Positions 41,833 to 51,253 of a DNA stretch of 64,000 nucleotides are shown in pieces (the first letter of the stretch is position 1; each line of letters starts with the position of its first letter). A program made the position numbers and the translations under genes. The notes under the pieces were generated by a model. That model saw nothing but the letters and a program-made list of their open reading frames with translations. It did no database searches and was not told where the DNA came from. Origin of the DNA: Limimaricola cinnabarinus LL-001 (lineage in GTDB: Bacteria > Pseudomonadota > Alphaproteobacteria > Rhodobacterales > Rhodobacteraceae). Location of the stretch: positions 56,888-120,887 of the forward strand of contig NZ_BATB01000006.1 of NCBI RefSeq assembly GCF_000466965.1, in the 5' to 3' direction.

Positions 41833-42189
41833 ATGTTCGACTACAGCGACAGCCACAGCACGATTTCGTCTGATCGCGTCAACGGCACCGAAGTCTATGG
41901 CGCCGGTGGCGAAAAGATCGGCCATATCGACCACCTCGTGATCGACAAGAAGTCCGGCAAGATCACCTATGCGGTGATGGGCTTTGGCGGTTTCCTCGGG
42001 ATGGGGGAAGAGCATCATCCGATCCCTTGGGCCAAGCTTGACTACGACACGGGTTTGGGCGGCTACCGCACCGACATCACCGAGACGCAGCTTCAGGGCG
42101 CACCCGAGCGGCCCGACCGCTGGTACGAGGATCGTCGTTGGGAAGAGGCGACCTATTCCCATTACGGCGCGCCCTACTACTGGATCTGA
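41833..42189 (+). CDS. PRC-barrel domain-containing protein
   Basis: 118 residues with one PRC-barrel domain (VNGTEVYGAGGEKIGHIDHL, SGKITYAVMGFGGFLGMGE, HHPIPWAKLDYD), a fold found in RimM and photosynthetic reaction centre H subunits. Stand-alone members are small cytosolic or stress-linked proteins. ATG 41833 follows CAGGAGG at good distance and begins MFDYSDSHSTI, so I take this as the true start although the upstream transporter frame reads into it. A strong terminator follows. Confidence 0.88.
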   Translation: MFDYSDSHSTISSDRVNGTEVYGAGGEKIGHIDHLVIDKKSGKITYAVMGFGGFLGMGEEHHPIPWAKLDYDTGLGGYRTDITETQLQGAPERPDRWYEDRRWEEATYSHYGAPYYWI

Positions 42190-42212
42190 TGCGGCCCCCG
42201 ACATGGCCCCGA

Positions 42213-42241
42213 GGCCGCCGGACACGCTCCGGCGGCCTTTT
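42213..42241 (+). terminator. intrinsic terminator after the PRC-barrel gene
   Basis: GGCCGCCGGA (42213-42222), loop CACGC, TCCGGCGGCC (42228-42237), then TTTT. Perfect 10-bp stem with T-run, 24 bp after the stop. Confidence 0.85.
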
Positions 42242-42287
42242 GCATGCCCTGCGTCGAGGGCTGGCGCGGGCGGGGCGGTTTCATATC

Positions 42288-42920
42288 GTGACACGTTGGG
42301 AGCTCGCGGCCCCGCCTCGCGCCGTGGTGGCGCTCCTGTCCGAGCCCGAACGCTTTCCCGACTGGTGGGGCGAGGTCTATCTCGGGGTGCGCATCCTCGA
42401 GCCGGGCCGTCCCGACGGGATCGGCCGGATCGTGGAAATGCGGTCGCGCGGCTTCCTGCCCTACCGGCTGGTTTGGCGGGGGCGTCTCGTGGCGTGGCGC
42501 CCGGATGGCTGCGTCATCGCTGCCATGGGCGACCTGCGGGGCAGGGGTGTCTGGCGCATCCGGCCGTACGGCACGGGGACGCTCGCCATCTATGACTGGC
42601 GGGTCCGGGTCGAGCGGCCGCTGCTGCGCCGTCTCGCGCCGCTTCTCGGCCCGGCTTTCGCGTGGAATCACCGTTGGGCCATGGCGCGCGGGGCACGGGC
42701 GCTCACGGCCGAACTGGCGCGCCGTTCAGCCGATGGTGCCGCGATGCCCGCCGGTCTGGCCGCGATCGAGCAGATAATGATCGAGCAGCACGCAAGCCAT
42801 CATCGCCTCGGCCACCGGCACGGCGCGGATGCCGACGCAGGGATCGTGGCGCCCCTTGGTGACGACTTCGGTGGGGCTTCCGTCGATGCGGATCGAGCGG
42901 CGCGGGCTCAGGATCGATGA
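42288..42920 (+). CDS. SRPBCC family protein with antisense tail into aroC
   Basis: START/polyketide-cyclase-like fold that binds hydrophobic ligands. Recognisable parts are [25 protein letters not shown], then [39 protein letters not shown] and [16 protein letters not shown]. The frame is open from ATG 42189, but the terminator at 42213 makes a later start such as GTG 42288 more sensible (210 residues). The family-like sequence ends near ELARRSA (about 42730). The remaining ~64 codons lie antisense to the end of aroC and look accidental, so the true stop may have been lost. Confidence 0.65.
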   Translation: MTRWELAAPPRAVVALLSEPERFPDWWGEVYLGVRILEPGRPDGIGRIVEMRSRGFLPYRLVWRGRLVAWRPDGCVIAAMGDLRGRGVWRIRPYGTGTLAIYDWRVRVERPLLRRLAPLLGPAFAWNHRWAMARGARALTAELARRSADGAAMPAGLAAIEQIMIEQHASHHRLGHRHGADADAGIVAPLGDDFGGASVDADRAARAQDR

Positions 42921-43826
42921 GGTCGGCTTCACCGCGAAGCGCAGCACCACGTCCTGTCCGGAGCTTATCCCGCCCAAGATGCCGCCTGCATGGTTCGAGC
43001 CGTATTCGGGACCGTTCTCGCCCATGAAGATCTCGTCGGCATTGTCGCGGCCCGTCAGCGCCGCCGCCGCCATGCCCTCGCCGATCTCCACGCCCTTTAC
43101 GGCGTTGATCGACATCATCGCCGCCGCCAGATCGGTGTCGAGCTTGCCGTATACCGGCGCGCCGAGGCCCGCGGGCACGCCCGAGGCCGTCACCTCGATC
43201 ATCGCGCCGACCGAGTTGTGGTCCTTGCGCAGCGCGTCGAGATAGTCGGCCCATTCGGTCGCCGCAGCCGCGTCAGGACACCAGAAATCGTTTTGGGCGA
43301 TCTCCTCCATGTCGATCTTCGCACGATCGATCGTCTTCTCGCCCATCTGGACCATGTAGCCGGTGATCTTCAGATCCGGCAGCGCGGCCTTGAGCGCGGC
43401 TCGTGCCACGCCGCCCGCCGCGACCCGCGCCGCCGTTTCACGCGCGCTGGAGCGACCGCCGCCGCGATAGTCGCGCAGCCCGTATTTCAGGTGATAGGCG
43501 ATGTCGGCATGGCCGGGGCGGAAGGTCTCGGCGATGTCGCCGTAATCCTTGGAGCGCTGGTCGGTGTTGCGGATCATCAGCTGGATCGGCGTGCCTGTAG
43601 ACCTGCCCTCGAACACGCCCGACAGGATCTCCACCGCGTCGGGTTCGCGCCGCTGCGTGGTATGCTTGTTCTGGCCCGGACGCCGCTTGTCGAGCCAGAC
43701 CTGCAGGTCGGCTTCGGTGATCTCCACCCCCGGCGGACAACCGTCGACCGTGGCGCCGAGCGCGGGGCCGTGGCTTTCGCCCCATGTGGTGACGCGGAAC
43801 AGGTGGCCGAAGCTGTTGAGGGACAT
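42726..43826 (-). CDS. aroC: chorismate synthase
   Basis: Last enzyme of the shikimate pathway; converts EPSP to chorismate with reduced FMN. 366 residues from ATG 43826, with AAGGAGA upstream. All three signatures are present: [37 protein letters not shown] and [20 protein letters not shown]. The interior [18 protein letters not shown] is canonical. Its 3' end overlaps the SRPBCC reading frame from the other strand. It is divergent from the thi operon. Confidence 0.96.
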   Translation of the reverse strand: MSLNSFGHLFRVTTWGESHGPALGATVDGCPPGVEITEADLQVWLDKRRPGQNKHTTQRREPDAVEILSGVFEGRSTGTPIQLMIRNTDQRSKDYGDIAETFRPGHADIAYHLKYGLRDYRGGGRSSARETAARVAAGGVARAALKAALPDLKITGYMVQMGEKTIDRAKIDMEEIAQNDFWCPDAAAATEWADYLDALRKDHNSVGAMIEVTASGVPAGLGAPVYGKLDTDLAAAMMSINAVKGVEIGEGMAAAALTGRDNADEIFMGENGPEYGSNHAGGILGGISSGQDVVLRFAVKPTSSILSPRRSIRIDGSPTEVVTKGRHDPCVGIRAVPVAEAMMACVLLDHYLLDRGQTGGHRGTIG

Positions 43827-43891
43827 GGGCGCGCTCTCCTTGTGGCCGGGCCGGTGTAGCGCGGCGCGGACGCGGGGGAAAGGCCGGGGGC

Positions 43892-43919
43892 TTGCGCATG
43901 GCCCCCGATGCCCTACTGT
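43892..43919 (+). promoter_or_regulatory. putative promoter of the thi operon
   Basis: TTGCGC (43892-43897), 16-bp spacer, TACTGT (43914-43919). A start near 43926 would fall exactly at the 5' base of the TPP aptamer, which supports the call. Confidence 0.45.
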
Positions 43920-43926
43920 CCGCTCC

Positions 43927-44006
43927 ACCTCGGGGGGCCACTGGCTGAGATGCGCGTCGCGCGGACCCGTTGAACCTGAACCGGATCACACCGGCGGAGG
44001 GAAGGT
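43927..44006 (+). ncRNA. TPP riboswitch (THI element)
   Basis: The conserved core GGCTGAGATGC, GACCCGTTGAACCTG and GATCACACCGGCGGAGGGAA is present in order, closed by ACCT (43927-43930) with AGGT (44003-44006) as P1. Downstream, CCTCC (44021-44025) can pair with the Shine-Dalgarno GGAGG (44044-44048), suggesting thiamine-dependent blocking of translation of thiB. It fits the thiamine ABC importer that follows. Confidence 0.93.
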
Positions 44007-44054
44007 TTCGGGACAGGCGTCCTCCTTGCTCTTCGCCCGCATCGGAGGATGACC

Positions 44055-45041
44055 ATGCACCATCGCCTGATCGCGGGTCTTACCCTCGCACTCGCCGCCA
44101 CCCCGGCGCTCGCGCAGGACAAGACCCTCACCGTCTATGCCCCCGACTACTTCGGCTCCGAATGGGGCCCCGGCCCCGCGATCAAGGAGGCCTTCGAGGC
44201 CGAGTGCGGCTGCACGATCGATTACCAGACCGGCGATCTGCTGCCGCGGCTGCTGCTCGAAGGAGAGCGCACGGAGGCCGACGTCGCCATCGGTTTTGAT
44301 TCGACCGAGATGAGGAAGGCGCGCGAGACCGGGCTGTTCGCGCCGCATGGCGTCGACACCTCCGCGCTGACGCTGCCGATCGCGTGGGACGACGAGGTTT
44401 TCCTGCCCTTCGACTGGTCCTACCTCGCCTTCGTCTACGATAACGAGGCGCTCAAGGAGGTGCCCGCCAGCTTCGAGGCGCTGGTGAACGCCCCCGACGA
44501 TCTGCGCATCGCCATCCAGGATCCGCGCAGCTCGGTCTCGGGTCTGTCGCTGGTGCTCTGGGCCGAGGAGGTGTTCGGCGACGAAGCGGAGGCCAAGTGG
44601 GCCGAGCTTGCGCCCAAGATCACCACCGTCACGCCAGGCTGGTCCGAATCCTACGGCCTCTTCACCGAGGGCGAGGTCGACATGGTGCTGAGCTACACCA
44701 CATCGCCCGCCTACCACGCGATCGCCGAGGAGGACGACACCGTGTCGGCGGCGATCTTCGAGGAGGGGCATTACATGACGATCGAGCTGGCGGCCCAGCT
44801 CAAGGGCACCGACGATCCCGATCTGGCGCAGCAATTCATGCGCTTCGTCACCAGCGAGGCGTTCCAATCACTTATCCCGACCTCGAACTGGTCCTATCCT
44901 TCGGCACTGCCCGAAGCCGAATGGCCCGAAGCCTTCCGCGACATCGCCATGCCCGAAAAGGCGATCTGGCTGTCCGAGACCGAGGCCGACGCGCTGCGCG
45001 CCCCCGCGATCGAAGCATGGCGGCAGGGGCTGTCGCAATAA
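44055..45041 (+). CDS. thiB: thiamine ABC transporter substrate-binding protein
   Basis: Periplasmic binding protein for thiamine and its phosphates, about 328 residues. Signal peptide MHHRLIAGLTLALAATPALAQ. The mature part starts DKTLTVYAPDYFGSEWGPG; GDLLPRLLLEGERTEADVAIGFD and GWSESYGLFTEGEVDMVLSY match ThiB. I prefer ATG 44055 over 44049 because GGAGG directly abuts 44049. The stop lies within the first codons of thiP. Under TPP riboswitch control. Confidence 0.93.
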   Translation: MHHRLIAGLTLALAATPALAQDKTLTVYAPDYFGSEWGPGPAIKEAFEAECGCTIDYQTGDLLPRLLLEGERTEADVAIGFDSTEMRKARETGLFAPHGVDTSALTLPIAWDDEVFLPFDWSYLAFVYDNEALKEVPASFEALVNAPDDLRIAIQDPRSSVSGLSLVLWAEEVFGDEAEAKWAELAPKITTVTPGWSESYGLFTEGEVDMVLSYTTSPAYHAIAEEDDTVSAAIFEEGHYMTIELAAQLKGTDDPDLAQQFMRFVTSEAFQSLIPTSNWSYPSALPEAEWPEAFRDIAMPEKAIWLSETEADALRAPAIEAWRQGLSQ

Positions 45042-46551
45042 GTACATGGGCGAGATGGCCCGGCGCGATCGCCGCCGGGCTGGTGCTGACGCTGACGCTG
45101 GGCACGCTGGCGGCGGTGGCATGGCGCGCGGGCTTCGCCCTACAGCTCGGCCCCGCCGATCTCTCGGCGATCTGGTTCACCATTTGGCAGGCCGCCCTTT
45201 CGGCGGCGCTGTCGGTCGTGCTCGCCGTGCCGGTGGCGCGGGCGCTGGCGCGGCGGCGCTTCGTTGGGCGCGGCGCTCTGGTGACGTTTCTGGGCGCGCC
45301 GTTCATCCTGCCGGTCATCGTCGCGGTGATCGGGCTGATCGGCGTGTTCGGACGCGGCGGCCTCCTCAACGACGCGCTGGGTCTCGCGGGGCTCGGGCCG
45401 GTGTCGGTCTATGGCTGGCACGGGGTGGTGTTGGCGCATGTGTTCTTCAACCTGCCGCTGGCGGTGCGGTTGATCCTTCAGGCTGGATCGCGATTCCCGC
45501 CGAGCGCTTCCGCCTCGCCGCCTCTCTTGGGGCGCCGGTAGGGCGGCTGCTGGAAGCACCGATGCTGCGCGCGGTGGCGCCGGGGGCTTTTGCGGTCATC
45601 TTCCTCATCTGCCTGACAAGCTTTGCGGTGGCGCTGACGCTGGGCGGCGGGCCGCGCGCCACTACGGTCGAGCTTGCCATCTACCAATCGCTGCGATTCG
45701 ACTTCGATCTGGGTCGGGCCGCAGTGCTGGCGATGGTGCAGTTCGGCCTCTGCGCCGCCGCCGCGCTGCTGGTGCGCATGGCGGGCGCGCCCGATGCGCT
45801 GGGCACGGGCCTCGACCGGGTGGTCGAGCGGTTCGAGCCGGGCGGGCGCAGCGTCGATGCCTTGGCTATCGCGCTCGCTGCGCTGTTCCTCATGGCGCCC
45901 CTCGCAATGATCGTGGTGCGCGGGGTGCCGGGGCTGCTGGATCTTCCCGACGGGATCTGGGCGGCGGCGCTGCGATCGGTTTCGGTGGCGCTGGGGGCGA
46001 CGGCGCTGACGCTTGTGCTGGCGCTGGCGCTGGTGCTGCGCGGCGGCGCGCTGGCGCAGTTGTCGATGCTGCTGCCGCTTGCCGCGTCCAGCCTCGTGAT
46101 GGGCACGGGGCTGTTCGTCGTGCTTTACCCGCTGGTTTCTCCGCGCGACGTGGCGCTGCTCGTGACGGGGCTGGTGAACGCTGCGATGGCGCTGCCCTTC
46201 GCAGCGCGGGTTCTGGCCCCTGCCGCAGCACAGGCCGAGGCGGCGCATGGGCGGCTCGCGACCTCTCTAGGCCTCACCGGCTGGGCGCGCCTGCGCTGGC
46301 TGATCCTGCCGCGCCTGCGTCGCCCCTTGGGCTTTGCCGCCGGGCTGACGGCGGCGCTGTCGATGGGCGATCTCGGGGTCATCGCGCTGTTCGCTGGCGA
46401 TGGCGAGGCGACGCTGCCGCTATTGATGGTGCGGCTGATGTCGGCCTACCGGATGGAGCAGGCGGCGGGGGTGGCGTTGGTGCTTCTGGCGCTCAGCCTC
46501 GCGCTGTTCTGGATCTTCGATCACGGAGGGCGGGGCGATGCTGCGGCTTGA
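45017..46551 (+). CDS. thiP: thiamine ABC transporter permease (frameshifted at 45482)
   Basis: Fused inner-membrane permease with two sets of about six helices, 511 residues after correction. The EAA-loop motifs are LAASLGAPVGRLLEAPMLR and LATSLGLTGWARLRWLILPRLRRPL, with the first binding-protein-dependent domain from QAALSAALSVVLAVPVARAL. The frame is lost after LAVRLILQ and resumes GWIAIPAERFRL; one missing G (GGG to GG at 45481-45482) joins them. ATG 45017 overlaps thiB by 25 bp, and the end overlaps thiQ. Confidence 0.9.
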
Positions 46552-47233
46552 CGGGCTGGAGATTCGGCAGGGTGAGTTCTCGCTCTCCGCGGATTGGGCG
46601 CTGGAGGACGGCGCGGTCTGCGCGGTCATGGGGCCGTCGGGTGGCGGCAAGTCGACGCTGCTCGCCACCATCGCGGGCTTTCTCGCGCCGAGCGCGGGTC
46701 GCGTCGTCTGGGACGGGCGCGACCTGACGCCGATCGCCCCCGCGGGTCGGCCGATCTCGATCCTGTTTCAGGATAACAACCTGTTTCCGCACCTGACGGT
46801 GGAGCGCAACCTCGCGCTGGGTCTCGACCCGCGCGGTCGGCTCGACGCGGCGCGGCGGCACGCCATCGGCGCGGTGCTGGAGCGTGTCGGCCTGACCGGC
46901 ATGGCCGCGCGCAAGCCTGCCGCTCTCTCGGGCGGGCAGCAAAGCCGCGCGGCGCTGGCGCGGGTGCTGCTGATGGACCGCGCGCTGGTTCTGCTCGACG
47001 AGCCCTTCGCGGCCCTCGGGCCGGGGCTGCGGGCCGAGATGCTCGACCTCGCGCGCGAGGTGTTAGCGGGGGAGGGGAGGACGGTGTTGATGGTGAGCCA
47101 CGCGCCCGAGGACGCCACGCGTATCGCCAGTCACATCGTGCTGGTGGATGCGGGCCGCGCCGCCCCGCCCCAGGCGGCGGGTCCGCTTCTGGCCGATCCC
47201 CCGCCCGCTCTCAGGGCCTATCTGGGACGCTGA
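46538..47233 (+). CDS. thiQ: thiamine ABC transporter ATP-binding protein
   Basis: 231-residue ABC ATPase energising ThiBP. Walker A GPSGGGKSTLL near residues 29-39, Q-loop ILFQDNNLFPHLTV, signature LSGGQQSRAALARVL and Walker B ALVLLDEPFAALGPGL, then the H-loop MVSHAPEDA. Start overlaps thiP by 14 bp. Last gene of the thi operon; 122 bp of noncoding sequence follow before the petC terminator. Confidence 0.94.
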   Translation: MLRLDGLEIRQGEFSLSADWALEDGAVCAVMGPSGGGKSTLLATIAGFLAPSAGRVVWDGRDLTPIAPAGRPISILFQDNNLFPHLTVERNLALGLDPRGRLDAARRHAIGAVLERVGLTGMAARKPAALSGGQQSRAALARVLLMDRALVLLDEPFAALGPGLRAEMLDLAREVLAGEGRTVLMVSHAPEDATRIASHIVLVDAGRAAPPQAAGPLLADPPPALRAYLGR

Positions 47234-47355
47234 GGCCCGCGCAGGGAACACCGCTGTTACGGCCAATGGACATGTTTGCGCATTGGTGACGAGGCCATGC
47301 CGTGCTTCAGCGCGCCGCCGATGGGCAAAGCTTTCCCTTCTTTGGCGTCCTGACA

Positions 47356-47388
47356 TGAAAAAAGGGCGCTCCTTCCAGAGCGCCCTCT
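47356..47388 (-). terminator. intrinsic terminator of petABC
   Basis: On the minus strand GGGCGCTC, loop TGGAAG, GAGCGCCC, then six T. Perfect 8-bp stem 22 bp after the petC stop. Confidence 0.85.
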
Positions 47389-47409
47389 CTTGCCGTCAGG
47401 CCCTTGCGA

Positions 47410-48252
47410 TCACTTGTCGCGGGGGCCGTATTTGGCGCGGTGCCAGATCCGCTTGTTGGTGAAGTAGAGCAGCACCGCGAGCAGGCCGAGGAACAGCACG
47501 CCGGTAAAGCCGGCCTGCTTGCGCGCCATCATCTTGGGCTCGGCGGTCCACATCATGAAGGCGGTCACGTCCTTCGCTTCTTCCACGACGGAGGCTTCGT
47601 GGCCGTCCTCGTAGGTCACGTCGTCGCCCAGAAGCGGCGGCGGCATGGCGATCCACGAGCCGGGCACCTCGTGGTGGCCTTCGTCGTCGATACAGCTCTC
47701 GGGGAAGCCGCCCGAGGCGAAGGCCACGTTGTAGTAGCCCGCGAAATCCTCGGGGGCGCAAGCGGGCGCCTCCTCGTAGCCGGTCAGCAGGGAAGCGACG
47801 TATTCCGGCCCACCCATGCCTTTGAAGAGCTGGTTCAGGCCCGATCCGTAGGGGCCGTGGAAACCGGCGCGCGACTTGGCCATCAGCGACAGGTCGGGCG
47901 CTTCGGGCAGTGCGCTTTCGGGGAACTTGTCAGCCGGGGTCGCCGGGCGGAAGTCGTCGAGCTCCTCGTCGAAGGTCTCGAACTGCGCGGCATAGGCGCG
48001 GACCTGATCCTCGGGCAGGCCGGGGCCGCCCTCATCCGCGAGGTTGCGGTAGGAGACGTATTTCAGGCCGTGACAGGCGGCGCAGACCTCGGTGTAGACC
48101 TGTAGGCCGCGCTGCAGCTGCATCTGGTCGAAGGCCCCGAAGGGACCCTCGTAGGAAAAGTCGTAATCCGTGATGTGCGTCTCGGCCTCCGCGATAGCGG
48201 TACCGGCGAGGCCCATCGCCGCGATCGCGGCCAGGATGGCGGTTTTCAACAT
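47410..48252 (-). CDS. petC: cytochrome c1
   Basis: Membrane-anchored haem c subunit of the bc1 complex, 280 residues from ATG 48252. Signal sequence [21 protein letters not shown]. Haem motif CAACH (C57, C60, H61). The axial Met is in [12 protein letters not shown]-terminal anchor ([20 protein letters not shown]) and a basic tail are as expected. The loop with [10 protein letters not shown] and PESCIDDE contains a cysteine pair that could form the disulfide known in Rhodobacter c1. It follows petB by 14 bp. Confidence 0.95.
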   Translation of the reverse strand: MLKTAILAAIAAMGLAGTAIAEAETHITDYDFSYEGPFGAFDQMQLQRGLQVYTEVCAACHGLKYVSYRNLADEGGPGLPEDQVRAYAAQFETFDEELDDFRPATPADKFPESALPEAPDLSLMAKSRAGFHGPYGSGLNQLFKGMGGPEYVASLLTGYEEAPACAPEDFAGYYNVAFASGGFPESCIDDEGHHEVPGSWIAMPPPLLGDDVTYEDGHEASVVEEAKDVTAFMMWTAEPKMMARKQAGFTGVLFLGLLAVLLYFTNKRIWHRAKYGPRDK

Positions 48253-48266
48253 CAGTCTTGCCTCTC

Positions 48267-49610
48267 TCACTCGGCCGGCTTGACGACGGTGTGGGTGCCG
48301 CCGGTCTTGGGGTCGTAATGCGCGTTGAAATCGTCCTCGATCGTCGCGGGCATCGGCAGCGGCTTCTCGATCACGCCCAGAAGCGGCAGGATCACGAGGA
48401 AGTAGCCGAACCAGTAGGCCGCACCGATCAGCGAGATGTAGGGGTAGATGCCTTCGGCCGGCATTGCGCCGCCCCACATCAGGACGAAGAAGTCGACCAC
48501 GAGCAGCGCGAACCACCACTTGAACATCGGGCGATACCGGCCCGAGCGCACCGACGAGGTGTCGAGCCACGGCGCGAGCGCGATCACCGCGATGGCACCG
48601 AACATCGCCAGCACGCCGAAGAACTTGGCGTCGACGATGCCGAAGGTGATCCATTCGGCGAACATCACGACCCAGACGTCGGCGGTGAAGGCGCGCAGGA
48701 TCGCGTAGAAGGGCAGGAAGTACCATTCGGGCACGATATGCGCCGGGGTCGCGAGCGGGTTTGCCTCGATGTAGTTGTCGGGGTGGCCGAGGTAGTTCGG
48801 CATGAAGCCGACGATCGCAAAGAAGATCATCAGCACGATCGCCAGCGCGAACAGGTCCTTCATCACGAAGTAGGGCCAGAAGGGCAGGGTGTCGCGCTTG
48901 GCCTCTTCCTTCGAGGTGCGGCGCACCTCGACCCCGGTGGGGTTGTTGTTGCCGGTCGAGTGGAAGGCCCAGATGTGTACGACGGTCAGGCCCGCCAGAA
49001 TGAAAGGCATCAGGTAGTGCAGCGAGAAGAAGCGGTTCAGCGCGGGCTGGCCCACGGCCGATGCACCCAGAAGCCAGGTCTGGATCGCTTCGCCCACGAA
49101 GGGGATGGCGCCGAACAGGCCGGTGATCACGGCCGTGCCGTGGAACGACATCTGACCCCAGGGCAGAACGTAGCCCATGAAGGCGGTGCCCATCATCAGC
49201 AGGTACATCAGGATGCCGATGATCCAGGTCACCTCGCGCGGCGACTTGTAGTTGCCGTAGTAGAGGCTGCGGAAAATGTGCGCATAGACCGCGACGAAGA
49301 ACAGCGAGGCGCCGTTGGCGTGCAAGTAACGCAGCATGAAGCCGCCATTCACGTCGCGCATGATCTTCTCGACGCTCGAGAAGGCCATGTCGACATGCGG
49401 CGTGTAATGCATCACCAGCACGATGCCGGTGACGATTTGCAACGCCAGCGTGAAGGTCAGGACGATGCCCCAGATCCACATCCAGTTGAGGTTCTTCGGC
49501 GTCGGGATCATCAGCGTGTCATAGAGCAGGCCGAGGACCGGCAGACGGTTGTTGAGCCAGCGCTCGCCGCCTGTCTTGGGTTCGTAATGATCGTGCGGAA
49601 TACCGGACAT
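48267..49610 (-). CDS. petB: cytochrome b
   Basis: Core of the bc1 complex, 447 residues, eight transmembrane helices, two b haems and the Qo and Qi sites. Haem ligands and signature: [56 protein letters not shown] (Qo region) and the second His pair [26 protein letters not shown] (Qo) and [20 protein letters not shown] are intact. Long alphaproteobacterial form. It lies between petA and petC in the usual order. Confidence 0.96.
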   Translation of the reverse strand: MSGIPHDHYEPKTGGERWLNNRLPVLGLLYDTLMIPTPKNLNWMWIWGIVLTFTLALQIVTGIVLVMHYTPHVDMAFSSVEKIMRDVNGGFMLRYLHANGASLFFVAVYAHIFRSLYYGNYKSPREVTWIIGILMYLLMMGTAFMGYVLPWGQMSFHGTAVITGLFGAIPFVGEAIQTWLLGASAVGQPALNRFFSLHYLMPFILAGLTVVHIWAFHSTGNNNPTGVEVRRTSKEEAKRDTLPFWPYFVMKDLFALAIVLMIFFAIVGFMPNYLGHPDNYIEANPLATPAHIVPEWYFLPFYAILRAFTADVWVVMFAEWITFGIVDAKFFGVLAMFGAIAVIALAPWLDTSSVRSGRYRPMFKWWFALLVVDFFVLMWGGAMPAEGIYPYISLIGAAYWFGYFLVILPLLGVIEKPLPMPATIEDDFNAHYDPKTGGTHTVVKPAE

Positions 49611-49621
49611 CAGGGGTCTCC

Positions 49622-50182
49622 TCAGCCGAGCTTGATGGTCGTCTCGTCGACGAATTCGGCGACGGGAATGGGCAGGTTGCGCGGCGCGGGCCCTTTGCGG
49701 ATGCGACCGGCGGTATCGTAGTGCGACCCGTGGCAGGGGCAGAACCAGCCGCCGAAATCACCCTGCTCGCCCAGCGGCACGCAGCCCAGATGGGTGCAGA
49801 TGCCCATCTGCACGAGCCATGTGCCGGTCTCGTCCAGCGCGCGGTTCTCGTCGGTCGCGAGGGCGGCGCCGTTCAGGTTCTCGTTCTGGGCCACCGGATC
49901 GGGCAGGGAGGCCACATCGACCTCGCGCGATGCGGCAATCTCCTCCTCGGTGCGCGAGCGGATGAATACCGGCTTGCCCTGCCACAGCACGGTGAGCTGG
50001 GTGCCCGGCTGGACGCCCGAGACGTCCACCCGGATCGAGGCGAGCGCCAGCACGTCGGCCGAGGGGTTCATCTGGTTGACCAGCGGCCAGACTGCGGCAC
50101 CGGCTACGACCGCCCCCGCGCCGGCGGTGGCATAGTAGAGAAAATCGCGGCGGGTGCCCTGATGATCGTCGGCGTGTGACAC
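49622..50182 (-). CDS. petA: ubiquinol-cytochrome c reductase iron-sulfur (Rieske) subunit
   Basis: 186 residues, Rieske [2Fe-2S] protein of the bc1 complex. An N-terminal twin-arginine signal and anchor ([26 protein letters not shown]) holds it in the membrane. The cluster motifs are [10 protein letters not shown] and CPCHGSHYD. Starts at GTG 50182 ([12 protein letters not shown]) with GGAG eight bases ahead; no ATG gives a plausible start. First gene of petABC. The 348-bp upstream region is shared with the outer-membrane protein gene. Confidence 0.94.
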   Translation of the reverse strand: MSHADDHQGTRRDFLYYATAGAGAVVAGAAVWPLVNQMNPSADVLALASIRVDVSGVQPGTQLTVLWQGKPVFIRSRTEEEIAASREVDVASLPDPVAQNENLNGAALATDENRALDETGTWLVQMGICTHLGCVPLGEQGDFGGWFCPCHGSHYDTAGRIRKGPAPRNLPIPVAEFVDETTIKLG

Positions 50183-50530
50183 GGGTTGATCTCCGGTATG
50201 GCTGGGGCGGCGTCGCCCGGACGGCAAAAGACCGCGGGCCGTGACCCGCTTGGCGTTTTGGCGCTGTTTAGCCATCAATCCCGCGCCCGTCCAGCGGACA
50301 ATACCGCGCAGGGCGGGGCACCCGAGGGCCGAGCTAGGTCTGGGTCCCGCACCGACAAGGGGGAGAAACCCGCCTGCCGTTGCGGGAATGCGACAACGGA
50401 AAATTGAAACGTTTCCCTGTTGGAGTTTGTATCTGTGATCTCCAGATTCGGGTGATAGTGGCGCGAGTCTGCTGCGCCTGCCCCGTACCGCCGATCCCTG
50501 TCCGCCACCGTCCGACCGAAAGTCAATCCG
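50183..50530. promoter_or_regulatory. divergent intergenic region petA / outer-membrane protein
   Basis: 348 bp without a gene. The rightward gene has TTGAAA (50404-50409), 17 bp, TTGTAT (50427-50432) as a possible promoter. Its -35 box overlaps the perfect palindrome GAAACGTTTC (50406-50415), the shape of a LacI-family operator. For petA a weak candidate is TTGTCG-N16-TAGCTC on the minus strand, upstream of a long leader. I see no PetR site that I could name. Confidence 0.45.
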
Positions 50531-51178
50531 ATGTCCCGCCTTGCCGCTTCGCTGATCCTGATCCTTCTTCCCGCCCTCGCGCATGCCGAGGTCGAGTTGA
50601 GTTTCTATGGCGGCGTGCAGGGCGCGCCGCATTCGGGCGTCACGGTCGACCGGCCCGGCACCGCAAGCGACCGCGATTTTACCGCCGGCTGGGAGGGCAA
50701 CTCCTTCGACGCGCCGCCCTATTACGGCCTGCGCGCGACCTGGTGGCGCGAGAACAACCTCGGCTTCGGTGTCGATTTCAACCATACCAAGGTCTATTCC
50801 GACGCGGAAACCCGCGCGGAACAGGGGCTCGATACGTTGGAGTTCACCGACGGGCTGAACATCCTGACATTGAACGCCTATCGCCGCTTTCCCGACGCCG
50901 CCTACGGGCTGACGCCCTATGTGGGCGGCGGCTTCGGTGTCGCGGCGCCGCGGGTCGAGTATGACGATGGCGAGGGCCGCACAGACGAGTACCAGCTTAC
51001 CGGCCCGGCGGTCGCGCTGATGGCGGGGGCAAGCTACTCCGTCACCGACAGCATGTCGGTCTTCGGCGAGTACAAGGGCACCTATTCGCAGAACGAGGCC
51101 GACCTCTTGGGGGGCGGCACGCTGGAATCGGACATCGTCACCAACGCGCTCAACCTCGGCGTCAGCTTCAACTTCTGA
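50531..51178 (+). CDS. outer-membrane beta-barrel protein
   Basis: 215 residues. Signal peptide [19 protein letters not shown], then alternating amphipathic strands ending in the outer-membrane C-terminal phenylalanine (NLGVSFNF). Strand segments such as [48 protein letters not shown] and [14 protein letters not shown] suggest an eight-stranded OmpX/OmpW-like barrel, possibly of the lipid A-related or adhesion type. No enzyme residues recognised. Possibly under LacI-type control, judging from the palindrome in front of it. Convergent with the GST gene. Confidence 0.8.
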   Translation: MSRLAASLILILLPALAHAEVELSFYGGVQGAPHSGVTVDRPGTASDRDFTAGWEGNSFDAPPYYGLRATWWRENNLGFGVDFNHTKVYSDAETRAEQGLDTLEFTDGLNILTLNAYRRFPDAAYGLTPYVGGGFGVAAPRVEYDDGEGRTDEYQLTGPAVALMAGASYSVTDSMSVFGEYKGTYSQNEADLLGGGTLESDIVTNALNLGVSFNF

Positions 51179-51253
51179 TTCCGCAAGGGGCTAGGCCCGG
51201 CTCGGCCTTCGGCCAGCTTGCTCACCCCGATTGCCACGTCTTGTCCTTTCGCC

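Noticed and set aside
48258..49721. 487-codon forward frame over petB
   Set aside because: petB is canonical on the other strand; the forward protein is low-complexity His/Asp/Glu/Arg.
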